Source: Priapulus caudatus (lineage: Eukaryota; Priapulida; Priapulimorpha; Priapulimorphida; Priapulidae). From it: 41,946 nt of DNA. A program made the position numbers and the translations under genes. The stretch's first letter is position 1. The number at the start of each line of letters is the position of its first letter. Location of the stretch: positions 577,193-619,138 of the forward strand of contig NW_014577137.1 in NCBI RefSeq assembly GCF_000485595.1, written 5' to 3'. Under the pieces are notes generated by a model. It searched no databases and was not told the DNA's origin. It worked only from the letters and a program-made list of their open reading frames with translations. Below, piece after piece: positions 21,343 to 34,896 of this stretch.

Positions 21343-21519
21343 GCGCCTACTATATACACCATATACTCTCAGAATGTTTACACGATATATTGAGACAAAA
21401 AAGTATGTACAATAATTAAACAAATAAATTCACTTAAGTCATGTAGCCCACAGTAGAGGCTGCCCAATCAGAAAGAGACATGCGGCAATAAAGTTGCATA
21501 TATTATATAATAGATAATG

Positions 21520-21555
<36 letters not shown>

Positions 21556-21605
21556 CTATAGTATATATATAATAATGTGTGTACGCGCGCGTGTATGTCT
21601 GTGTA

Positions 21606-21675
<70 letters not shown>

Positions 21676-24600
21676 TGTGTGTGTGTGCGTGTGTGCGTGC
21701 GTGCGTGCGTGCGTGCGTGCGCGCGCGCTCGTGTGTGTAGATTGTTTTGTTCTTCATCCCAACATTTCCAATTTCGCACCACTCGGCAATACCTCTAACT
21801 GTTACAGAAGTACATGAATAGAGATCTTTATTCAAGTATCACTAATCTTATAAATCAAAATTTCTAACAATATTAAACTTTCAATAGCCCCTAGTTCATC
21901 CCTCATGGATAACAACTTCATTATAGGCAAAGTTTGCACTGCAGGAGACATGGACAATATTTCTCTGGATGATATTACCATGATAATAAATTCATTGCGT
22001 GCAAATATATGCCAAATTTCATCACGTTGCCCGGAGAGATATGGTGTGGGATATATACGTCGGATAATGTAGAATACCATCGGCAAATGTGTTCGTGATA
22101 ACAACTAAATAACTCCATCAATATGAGCTTAACCGCAGTTATCTTGACCGCTGTAATGCCAACACATCTCCTCCCGCTATTTATATAAAATACTGATTTC
22201 ATAAATCAGTCTAATGGATTAAAGTATCATAGTCTACGACACCGCACTATAATTCCGCATTCAAATCATGATCAATGACGATGCGAAGAATTAAACTATT
22301 ATATCGTTGCTCTGTTTGTTCAATTATTCAACATTATTTTATATGCGACCAATATATTCTCATTTGTTGTTGAGCGCATCCCCCCAGTTTTTCTAGCTTT
22401 AATTCGAATTTGATATATCCGTCATTGTTTTGGCATATACTTGCGAAAATGCAAGCTAGCTTGCCTACGTTAAATAGCTAATCTTAACATAGATAAGATG
22501 CGTGTTTGCGCAGTGGAAAGACGGGTATGTTTTAAACGCAGGAGTGCCAACAAGATTAGATATTATTCCATTGTCAGAGTGAGTCTAACATCTACGTCTA
22601 CAGTCCAACAAGTCTAAGCAGCTAAATCTGCGTGAGCGGTCAGGCATGGATATCTTTCTATAAAGGACAGTTTCGACGTTTCTCTAGAATGACAGCTACA
22701 CAGTGCAATCACTTATATGGAACCGCAATCACTTGTCCACAAAGAACGCTGTTTGGGTTTCCCCTTGAATGACACTTTTAAGTAGGGCTTACTATATATA
22801 GAAATTCTAGACTGACAGAATTATATTAGAATCTTACCGTTAACTTGCGATAAAAGAAGATAAAAAAACAAATTATGATGATATTTATCCGGCAAAATCT
22901 GAATAAATAATCATGTTGCCCGTGCTCTCTACGTACATAACGTGTTGACGCGTGTGTTTTAAACACAAAATTACGTAGAGCGAGTTTAGCTTTGATCCTT
23001 ATACTAGTGCGCACATGCTTATTAAAAACATCTGCTAAAAAAACATTAAACCACATGTAGTTTGAATAAATATTGCCGATAGAGTGATCACCATAATATC
23101 GATCACGATCTTCGACGAACCACTAATAAGAGGGGCGGCAGGGGGTAGAAGCAGTGCCTGTCTGAATCGCGATGTAGGTAACACTGTGATGACAACTCTT
23201 TCGTTATCTCACCGAGAAGCTTACTGTAAGACATTTGCGAGTACCATATACATCCTCCAGTCGCGCTCGATACATCCTCACGTGGATTCATTCGCAGCAA
23301 TAGGTCTCACACGTTGATACAACACCCGCAAAATCATGCGTGTCATCACGCTACGTATTATACTCCCATCTCAACTCACCGCATTCTCGCTTTACGCGTG
23401 CACGCGAACTCAATCTTTTTCTCTCGCTCTAACATGAAAAAACCAATTTCTCCGGCACGTCGAGAATGATTATGATGCCAGTGCGTTCTTTGATTGCCCC
23501 GCGACAGATTTCAAAGCGGAGCGCGACATTCTACTCGATAAAGCCTACCCAGAGCTGCGTGAGTTCTGTCAAAGCATGGGTCTCGACTTTCAGGTAAGCA
23601 ATTAATAATCTGACGGAAATTCTCGGCGATTCTTGTTGTTATCATCTGCTATCTGTCGCAGCAGAGATGATGAACTATACGCCGTGTTTACGGGAGCCGT
23701 AGAAAGATGATGAGATGGCGATGATGTTAATAATAATGTTGACGACGATGATGATGTTGTTATTGATGATGATGATAGCAATGATGATGATAATGATAGT
23801 GAAAAGGGGGGAGGAAGGGTAAACGAGATCGCCATCGCTCGTAGGTCATGTGGCAGCTACGGGTGCGTATATTAAACATTCAGCCTGCGGTATCTTACTT
23901 TACAAAATTGGTCGATAGCTAGTATAGCTACACGAAACTATATTCTAAGCCGGTATCAACTGTCCTATAAATAGTCTATATAATTTAGGGGAAAATTGAT
24001 GGTTCTGACAACATCGGATATAGCGAATATATTTCTGCGTGTGCATGTGTGTGTGCGTGTACGTATGCGCGTGCGTGTACGTATGTGCGTGCGTGCATGT
24101 ACATGCATGTGTGTGCGTGTATAAATGTGTGTGCGTGTGCGCATATGTCCGTGATGGAGATGCAATAATTTAATAATAAGATATAATAAAACAGGACTAC
24201 TAACGATATTCCGACGGCATAACGCTTGCACTTAACAGAAGTGAAATATTTTTTTTATAATCGCAACTACCAATTAGATTAAACAACACACTGTTCAAAC
24301 TTTCTCATCAATCAAACTAGACAAACGATATATACGTTCACGCTCGAATGAAGCTCTCTCTCCCTCCTCTCGCTATTTATCTTGTTCTGTCTGTCTTTTA
24401 CTTTCACCTTCTCAATCTCTTTCTGTCGCCCTTCCTGCCCCCCACACACACACAGACACAGACACACACGCACACACACACACACACACGCACGCACGGA
24501 CGCACGCACGCACACACACACACTCTCTCTCTCTCGCTCTCTCTACGCTCTTTTCTGTATGTCTCACTCATTCTCTCTCTCTATCTCGTTCTCTGCCTTA

Positions 24601-26101
24601 CACACCCGTCTCTCTCTCTCTCACCCCCTTTCTCGCTCGCGTCTGCAGTAAATGATTAGTGGACCGCATGCGTAGCGTCGACGTTTCTCGTTCTCTATAG
24701 GTCGTGGATATGCGCTGGGGCGTAAGAGACGAGTCTAGCTCTGATCACCGAATCACCGAGCTGTGCTTACAAGAGATACGAAACTGTCAGCGGCTCTCCC
24801 TGGGACCGAACTTTGTGGTACATTATTCTGCGGTCCTTGCTATCCTGTGTCCACTATAGACATATAGTATATTTATACATTCGTAGTACATTATACAGCG
24901 TGTCTCGGATATTCGCTTTCTGGATTCCCCTCGCGGAGCTTAGAGTATCGATAATTTCATTGCTTTGGTTTTTTTGTGACAATAAAGGTTTATGGAGAAC
25001 GATTGTTAGTCCAGCATACCCGTGTCTCTTATAATTAATGCTGGGATACCTGTTGCGGGATTCGACAAAAATATGTGGTTCAAGTCTTCCAATACTGTGC
25101 GAACTAATTAGTTTAATTTTCGAACTTTAATTTAAAAATGGTTTATTTAAAGTTTAACCACACATCATGCATGTTTTCTAACCCTAAGCACATATACGCA
25201 CGTGCTCACTATCGTATCATTAAATACAAACACACAAAACATACATTCGCCATAATAATAATGCGGGTATAACTTACAATCAATCTAAACACGCTTCGTT
25301 ACAACAGCAGGCACTGATGTCAAACACCATTGTTGCTTTCTGGTGTAACGACAACAATCCGTTTATTCAGTATAGGTGGCGCAGCACGCGCAGGTGTAAG
25401 TGACCGCAGGTATATCCAAACCGTGATGGTAATCTGATTACCAACAAAATTTGCATGCATAAGGTTAAACCTGTATTAGCGCTCACGTCTATATAGCCGT
25501 CACCAACCTATATACTTTTGGCGTTTCCTCGGGTGGCAGTTATACAGTGATCTACCCCTTACAGAACGGACACGTTTGACGCTTCCCTTGAATGACCATG
25601 TACACAGTTGATTGTAATCTAACCGCGCGTGCTGTGCTTGTTGCATCCATGCATCTAGCTATTCCTCGGCGACCGCTACGGACACCAGCCGCTTCCGCGC
25701 CTCATCAACGCCACAGAGATGGACGCCATGCGCATCGCCCTCATCTTCAACAACGTCAGCGTCTCTCTGTTCGAGCGCTGGTACGTGTGCGACAACAACG
25801 CCACGCCGCCGGTGTTCGTGCTCCAGCCGATCACAACCCACTATCCCCACTACAACGACGAGACGCCTGAGAACGCCGCGCTGCGCGAGAGAGCCAAGGC
25901 GGCGTGGGGAAAAGCCGAGGTGGCACTGCAGTCGCAGTTGCACAGGGCGGCCATGTTGGCGATGCACGAAAACTTTGTCGACGATAATTATTTCGGGCTC
26001 TATGGAAAATCCGGTATTTTTTTAATCTAGTATATATCAAGTGACCTTATGGCGACGTTAGTTGGCGAGTTGGTGATTTGCCGTGAAACCGAATGTCTCT
26101 T

Positions 26102-26187
<86 letters not shown>

Positions 26188-29100
26188 NNNNNNNNNNNNN
26201 NNNNNNNNNNNNNNNNNNNNNNNNNNNNNNNNNNNNNNNNNNNNNNNNNNNNNNNNNNNNNNNNNNNNNNNNNNNNNNNNNNNNNNNNNNNNNNNNNNNN
26301 NNNNNNNNNNNNNNNNNNNNNNNNNNNNNNNNNNNNNNNNNNNNNNNNNNNNNNNNNNNNNNNNNNNNNNNNNNNNNNNNNNNNNNNNNNNNNNNNNNNN
26401 NNNNNNNNNNNNNNNNNNNNNNNNNNNNNNNNNNNNNNNNNNNNNNNNNNNNNNNNNNNNNNNNNNNNNNNNNNNNNNNNNNNNNNNNNNNNNNNNNNNN
26501 NNNNNNNNNNNNNNNNNNNNNNNNNNNNNNNNNNNNNNNNNNNNNNNNNNNNNNNNNNNNNNNNNNNNNNNNNNNNNNNNNNNNNNNNNNNNNNNNNNNN
26601 NNNNNNNNNNNNNNNNNNNNNNNNNNNNNNNNNNNNNNNNNNNNNNNNNNNNNNNNNNNNNNNNNNNNNNNNNNNNNNNNNNNNNNNNNNNNNNNNNNNN
26701 NNNNNNNNNNNNNNNNNNNNNNNNNNNNNNNNNNNNNNNNNNNNNNNNNNNNNNNNNNNNNNNNNNNNNNNNNNNNNNNNNNNNNNNNNNNNNNNNNNNN
26801 NNNNNNNNNNNNNNNNNNNNNNNNNNNNNNNNNNNNNNNNNNNNNNNNNNNNNNNNNNNNNNNNNNNNNNNNNNNNNNNNNNNNNNNNNNNNNNNNNNNN
26901 NNNNNNNNNNNNNNNNNNNNNNNNNNNNNNNNNNNNNNNNNNNNNNNNNNNNNNNNNNNNNNNNNNNNNNNNNNNNNNNNNNNNNNNNNNNNNNNNNNNN
27001 NNNNNNNNNNNNNNNNNNNNNNNNNNNNNNNNNNNNNNNNNNNNNNNNNAATAGTGCCAACCACGCACGGCGTGTATATCACAGCCAACAAGCGGGCGTG
27101 TATAATACAGAGAAACCCCGCGGCGTGTATAACACTGACAACACGCGGGCGGTGTATGACACTGCCAACACGCACGCGTGTATAACACAGCCAACACGCA
27201 GGCTGTGTATAACACAGCCAACACGCAAGCGTGGTATAACATTGACAACCGCGGGCGTGTATAACACTGACAACACGCGGGGTGTATAACCCAGACAACG
27301 CGCGGGGCGTGTATAACACTGACAACACTCGCGGCGAGTATACACTGCCACACGAACGCGCTGTATATTATAACACAGACAACACGCAAGCGTGTATAAC
27401 ACTGACAACACGCAGGCGTGTATAACACGTGGCAACACGCAGGCGTGTATAACACTGGCAACACGCACGCGTGTAATAACACAGCCAACACGCAGGCGTG
27501 TATAACACTGACAACACGCGGGCGTGTATAATACAGAGAAGACGAGCACGCGTTCGTCAAGGTATACGCCAAGCAGGGAGCCCGTGAAGACATAGAGTAC
27601 ATGACAAACCGCGTGTTGGCAGTAGTATGTACGCCCGCATGTTCTCTGTATTATACACGCTTGCGTGTTAATTGGTAGTGCTGTACATATGTTAGCCTTG
27701 CTCTTACGCAAGCAATGCCCGTACGTATTGCAACAGAAATATTCGAAATACTGACGATCAGACGTTGAGATAAATGTCTTCATTTCACTTATAACGATTA
27801 CTATTAACTGTTTTGTTGGCTACGTGCCGTTGTCTTGTGTTGTGTTGTTGTTGTGTTGTGTTGTTGTTGTGTTACGTTGCCGTTGTGTTGTTGGCTACCA
27901 GCACAACGCAGGAACCGCTGGTATACGCAGTGGAGAAGTGCTGATAGGGGTATTATACGAATAAGCAATACCGTACACGCATATTAACGAATGCAAAAAA
28001 TACTATTATCCAAACATTAACTTCATCCTTTCAAAATAATTAATTAAGTTTGCTTCGCCAGCAATTAATCTTAATACGCTAACAATTATACGATTGTTAT
28101 TCGTTTGTCCAATCAATTCTCAATAATTAAACTTCGCATCACAGCGAGTTTAACTAACTTTACTTCGCAATCATGCGAGCATAATAACATTACATCTGGC
28201 GAACGCTTGTCTAATGAATTACTCCGTACGTTTGTCTACCTCGCCGCTGCCGATGTTGAACGCAGTAACGGAACAGGAGGTGATAGAAGGGGTGTTCAAT
28301 CTTAGCCGGCCTCAACACCATGTTCTGTGCTTCATACGCAACCTGCACGACATGGACACCAGCGGAACGCTAGCGCACAGGTACTCACTTGTATACATAC
28401 ACATACATGCAGGATTGCCAGATATATGCGAGTATACAGCGCATATTATACAGATATGTAAGTACATAGAGGTATATACTACATATTATATAGACATATA
28501 CGGTAAATTTAGGGTATAATATATATATTTAGTATCATCGCCCGAGTGATTATAGGAAATCCTGCGTGCTGATTGGTCGAGACCTAGGTGATTGTTTTTC
28601 GATAATCACCTCTAGGGTTTACATTGTTGTGGCGCCAAAAATGGCGGCTAGATTTGTAAATGTACGGCAAATTTTGTCGCGCCAAATTATTGTTTTTATT
28701 CAATTTAAATTTATAAATTTAATTCAATTCAAATTTATTCAATTTTTTTTTTAATTAATAAATTATTAATAATTAATTAATTTAAAATAAATTTTCTTAG
28801 AAAAAAAAATCATTAATAAGTAATTAATAATTAATTAATTTAAAATAATTTTTTTTTTAAAAAGGTAATCACTCGGGCATGATACTAAAACAGTTATTCG
28901 CCCTCAGCTCGGTTGAATCTTGTTGAATATTGTATAGTTATAAGTTATATACTATAGTTATATATATTATATAGACACTATATACAGATATATAGGTTAT
29001 CTTTTACAGGGCAAGTATATGTAGGTATATGATAGTATATTGGTAGTATATAGAAGTATGCACAAGAATATGCAGATGTCCATGATATATGTACAGGTAT

Positions 29101-29820
29101 ATACAGATGTTTAATATCAATATGAACAGGTATATGCAGATCATATAAATTAGCATACATGGACATACATGTATTCAGAGACGACGCGTGCGCACCGGAG
29201 CGGTGTAGCTACACTTGACTTCCCAAAAACAACGACAATTATTGACGCAATTTACTGCCGCCTTCCCCCATCCACACGCCACGCATTGTAGACGGCTGCG
29301 CAAATACCATTATAGAATATTATAGAATATAAATGCTATATATTCTCTCCGGCTGTCGCGTTACGTCGTCAGGAGCTTATACGTCGTGGCGTGAATGAAT
29401 AATTCACGAATCTCACAGCGACGGCTCTTGCAGAGAAAAGAGACGAAAGTCTGTAATTGATGTTCAAAGCAGTTTATGACTTTGCGGCGTAGGGCCTACT
29501 CTAGCTGCCCATTCGCAGGTCAGAGAGCGTCAGTAGTTGTTGACACTGGTCGATAGCTTGATGAAAGATGGATGAAAGATTAATGAGGAAGCTTGGAAGC
29601 ACGTTGTGTTCGTATGTTCGTTTGCATAGTGACGTACGTAGCCTGGTTGTTACTGCGTTACTCGCGATGGTCACTCCGTACCAGCTTATTGATACGAGGT
29701 TAGGGTTAGAATTGAACTGTGTGTGCGCGCGCGCGCGTGTGTGTATGCGTGAGTGAGTGAGTGAGTGAGTGAGTGAGTGAGTGAGTGAGTGAGTGAGTGA
29801 GTGAGTGAGTGAGTAAGTGA

Positions 29821-29898
<78 letters not shown>

Positions 29899-30705
29899 AT
29901 GGGTACGTGAATGCGGGCACGCGCGCGTGTGTAAAGGTGGGTGTTAGTGTCAGCATTCGGACTATGGTTAGGGTTTGTATTTTGTTAGGTTTAGGGTTAG
30001 GATGAGGATTAGGAACAGGATATGGATTTTAGTCATAGTTCTAACCTTACCATCAACCTTTACTTTAATCATAACCTCAAGCAGTATCTTTACTTTAATA
30101 AACCTCATTAACTTAATTTAGTTTACTTAATTTAACCTCATAATAGGCAATGTAGGAGCCCACTTAGGCTCAAGACACGAAAATATACACTACTGTAATG
30201 CTGGGTATAATAAGGATCCCAGGATCCTATACTTCCACCAGCGCAACGTTGATTTACTTTGCAGTTACACGGATGTAAAGGATGGGCAAGTCGACGAAAA
30301 CGCCCAGCGGCAGATCAGAGCATTAAAGGATATGTTTGAAAATGGAATGTTGGACGTTGATCCGTTCGTACGAGATATAAAGTGGGACGAAAAAGGTGTA
30401 TATGCAGTATACAAAGACACATAACATGGTTATAATGATATCGTGCAAAAGGAATCAACGAAGGAAATAATGCGCATCTTCTACTACCACTACTACATTT
30501 AAATTCTTCTTCTTTTTCTTAGCAGCTGCCGCCTCCGCTTCCTCCTGCTTTTTCTCCTACTCCCCCTTCTCTTCCTCCTCCTTCTCCTCCTTCTCCTCCT
30601 CCTCCTTCTTCTCCTCTACCTTGTTCCCCATCCTTCTTATTCTTCTTTTTCTCCTTCCATCGTATCCCCCTTCTTCTTCTTCGTTCTTCTTATTCTTCTT
30701 TTTCT

Positions 30706-30740
<35 letters not shown>

Positions 30741-33005
30741 TTCTTCCTCTTCTGCTACTACTTCTTCCTCTTCGTCATTTTCATATTCTACTTGGAATCT
30801 ATCACTTACCATCAGTGCAAGAATTACATGTGCGAGTTCTGAGATTATTAAGTAAAGACGTGTAAGTACTAGGTTCATTTACACATTAATTAGATGTGTG
30901 AGTTGTATCATCATTTATACATTAATTACTTTTTACTAGTTCTGAGATCATTTATACATGAATTACATGTGTGCGTTCTGATATCGTCGGTGGGTTTATT
31001 GCAGGTGTGAGTTCTGAGATCGATGAACATTCCGCCTACCTGGAAGAGGTTCGTCAGTTGTTCATCTCGAACATCAAGTGTCTTGTGGTGCAGGCCATGG
31101 CGAGCGAAGGCAGCACCATCGGGCAGGACTGGCTCGCGCAAGAGGTACTTCATCACGCAACGTTCTGCAAGAAGAGAGCCGAGACGTTCCGCGGCCGCGA
31201 CGACATGCTACAGGTGACGTGATGTACAGGTGACACAATATACAAATGACATGATATACAGGTGACGTGATATACAAATGACATAATATACAGGTGACGT
31301 TATGTACAGGTGACATGATATACAAATGACATAATATACAGGTGACGTGATGTACAGGTGACATGATATACAGGTGACATAATATGCAGGTGACATGATA
31401 TGCAGGCGACATGATATACAGGTGACTTGTTATCATGCAGGTGGCATGATAACAAGTGATATGTTACAGACGACATGCTACATGTGATATAATATACATA
31501 TGCTACGCGTGAACAATCTGTGCTTAGCAGGCAACATAGATTACAGCAGGCAATATATACTGGGTTATATTTCACGGCACGTATGATTGTCCGCACCGAT
31601 AACAGTGCGGTATCTTTGCAAGCAAGTTACAACCCCCCTGATTTATATATATGTCATATAGGCGATCGACGGCTACTTGTTAGCTGAAGGCCACAACCGC
31701 CCATTCATCATACATGGACCATCAGGCCGCGGCAAAACCAGCCTCGTCGCAAAGGTTGTCTACGATCTTCAGGCGCGTCTCGGCGACGACTCCATCGTCG
31801 TCGTCCGCTTCCTCGGAACGTCGCCGCGGTCGTCGACGATCCACGACGTGCTGAGCAGTGTCTGTCTGCAGCTGTGCGAGGTCGCACACCTAGAGCCGCC
31901 TGGCGGCGACGTACTCGACAACTTCAGCAACGTCGCGTCATTCTTCGCGGCGACGCTGACGCGACTCGCTGACGCACGCCGTCGTCGCGTCGTAGTCGTC
32001 GTCCTCGACGCACTCGATCAGCTTTCGTCGGCAGAGGGCGCCTACAGTCTAAACTGGCTGCCGCTGGTTTTGCCGCCAGGTGTCAGGCTCGTCGTGTCGA
32101 CGATGCCCGACGTGCACGGGATCTTGCCGCGCATGCGCAAGCTGCTGTCCGACGCGCGACAGTACTTGGAGGTGACAGAGATAACTCAGGAGACAGCCGA
32201 GATGATACTAGAAGCGTGGCTCATAAACCGCAGTAGAACGCTGACGGCCCGGCAGAGGGCGCTCGTGCAGCAGGCCTTCAGGCAGTGTCAGCAGCCGCTA
32301 TTTCTACGGTGAGTCTTCGATGATTGATTGATAGCGTAGCAATAACTTTTTCGATGGATCAGTTTAGTAGTCGATTGACTAGTTGGTTAGTCAACTGTTT
32401 GCTTTCTTTCACAGTTGTTTGATCGGCTAATAATTATACCATCAAACCATCATCTGACTTGCTGCTGTTGCTACTGCTACTGCTACTGCTATTGCTGCTG
32501 CTGCGGCTACTACTACTATTACCGTTGCTGCTACTGTTACTGCTGCAGTTGCTGTTACTGTTACTGCTTATACGACGGTTGCTGCTGCTGCTACTACTAC
32601 TGCTTTTGCCTTTTTTGCCGCTGCGGCTGTTGTTGTTCTTGTCGTCGTCGTCATCGTCGTCGCCGTTGTTGTTGTTGTTATTGTTCATCATCATTATCAT
32701 ATTCTTCTTCTCCTGATTCTTTTTTTCTATTTATTGCGACCTAATTCTGTAAGCATCATTGATAAGAATGCTCTCACGTACTCTCTACGCTACAGGTTAG
32801 TGGTGGATGAAGCGTGTCAATGGATGTCCTTCACTCCGACAGATGAGATTCATCTAGCGACATCGGTGACGGCAGCAATCCGGGTACTCTATAAGAGGTT
32901 AGAGATACAGCATGGCAAGGTGCTGGTACATCATGCGATGGCATACCTATTAGCTGCCAAGTGAGTCCCTCTTACGTTGCTACTCATTATCTATCTATCT
33001 ATCTA

Positions 33006-33047
<42 letters not shown>

Positions 33048-33268
33048 ATCCATATCTATATATCTACTCATCTATCTATCTTCTCATCTATCTATCTATC
33101 TTACTATCTATCTATCTATCTATCTCTATATCTATATTTCTCTATCTATCATATCTATCTCTCTATTCTCTCTATCTATCTATTCTATCTATCTATCTAA
33201 TCTATCTATCTATCTATCTATCTATCTAATCTACTATTCTATCTATCTACTATCTATCTATCAATCTA

Positions 33269-33305
<37 letters not shown>

Positions 33306-33544
33306 GCTATTCTATTATCTATCTATCTAATCTATTCTATCTATCTCATCTACTATATAGCGATACTAGCTTTCTATTGATTGATCTATCTTCTATCTAT
33401 CTATTACATACTATTCTATCTATCTATCTATCTATCATCTATCATCTATCTACCTATCGTATCGTATCTATCTATCTATACTATTATCTATCTATCTATC
33501 TATCGGTATCTATACTACTATCTATCTATCTTATCTTATATATC

Positions 33545-33622
<78 letters not shown>

Positions 33623-33678
33623 CTATCTATCTATCTATCTATCTATCTATATATCTACTCTATCTATCTATTTATCTA

Positions 33679-33750
<72 letters not shown>

Positions 33751-34671
33751 CTATCTATCTATCTAATCTATCTATCTCTCTCTCTCACTCTCCCTCTTCT
33801 CTCTCTTCTCCTCTCTCTTCTCTATATATATAGTATATATATATATATGTGTGTGTGTGTTGTGTGTGTGTGTTGTGTGTGTGCCAACTGTGTGTGTGTG
33901 TGCTGTGTGTGTGGTGTGTGTGTGTGTTGGTGTGTGTGCTGTGTGTGTGGTGTGTGCCGCGCCGCGCGCGGGTGTGTATTTCTTTATCACACACAGACAC
34001 ACGCTTACATTATTATATTAGACATTATATTAGTGATTATTTAAACTGTTATATTTGAAATTCACTTGAATACTTAGAGGTAGCTTCTCTTAGACATACC
34101 GTATGCATGCATGCACTATTTCACGAGACGCTTGAAAACAATTGCTGATACATGTGCGCGCAGGAGTGGATTGACGGAGCAAGAGCTGGACAACCTACTG
34201 TCCAGCGATGACGAGGTCCTGGACGATGTCTACCAGTACTGGTCACCACCGGTCAAGCACCTCATACGCATCCCTCCCATCCTGTGGACGCGTCTGCGAC
34301 ACGACATCAGAGACTATTTGGTAGAGAGGACAGCCGATGGCAAAACCGTGATTGCTCTGTATCATAGGTCAGACATCATCTTGCAGTATCATCTTTCACC
34401 GCAGCAATATGAATCTACCCATACCGTATGACACGTATACTATTTACGTATACGTGTACTTCAATATAAATATGTTTTGTGTCGCAATGCACCTGTCTTT
34501 ATTGATAGATACGAGGGGTTTCTCCAAAACTACGTTTCCTGAACAACAAGGCTATAATTGGTTAGCTTATGTATAAAATCAGGAGTAAATAATAATGTTA
34601 TTAGGGCCGACTGTGAGAAGTGGGACACGCCTTTAAGAGAACACGGATAATTTGATGGATACGGACACAAG

Positions 34672-34717
<46 letters not shown>

Positions 34718-34751
34718 ATCTATCTATCTATCTATCATCCTTATCTATCAT

Positions 34752-34808
<57 letters not shown>

Positions 34809-34821
34809 ATATATCTGTCTA

Positions 34822-34856
<35 letters not shown>

Positions 34857-34857
34857 G

Positions 34858-34896
<39 letters not shown>

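Noticed and set aside
21832-22202. Minus-strand open frame beginning [19 protein letters not shown]
   Set aside because: Looks moderately protein-like but lies in intron 1, has no recognisable domain, and part resembles an old dispersed repeat. Not supportable without a search.
22826-23056. 76-codon minus-strand open frame ending in a hydrophobic stretch
   Set aside because: Short, AT-rich, intronic, with no splice or family evidence.
27055-27662. Resemblance to a CRISPR array (short repeats, regular spacing)
   Set aside because: Units are contiguous degenerate tandem repeats without unique spacers, in an animal intron.
26027-27783. Very long open frames of 309-514 codons
   Set aside because: They exist only because a run of N contains no stop codons, flanked by CT and minisatellite repeats.
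31074-31596. Minus-strand open frames rich in CHLYIMSP repeats
   Set aside because: Translation of the 16-bp donor-derived minisatellite and its surroundings.
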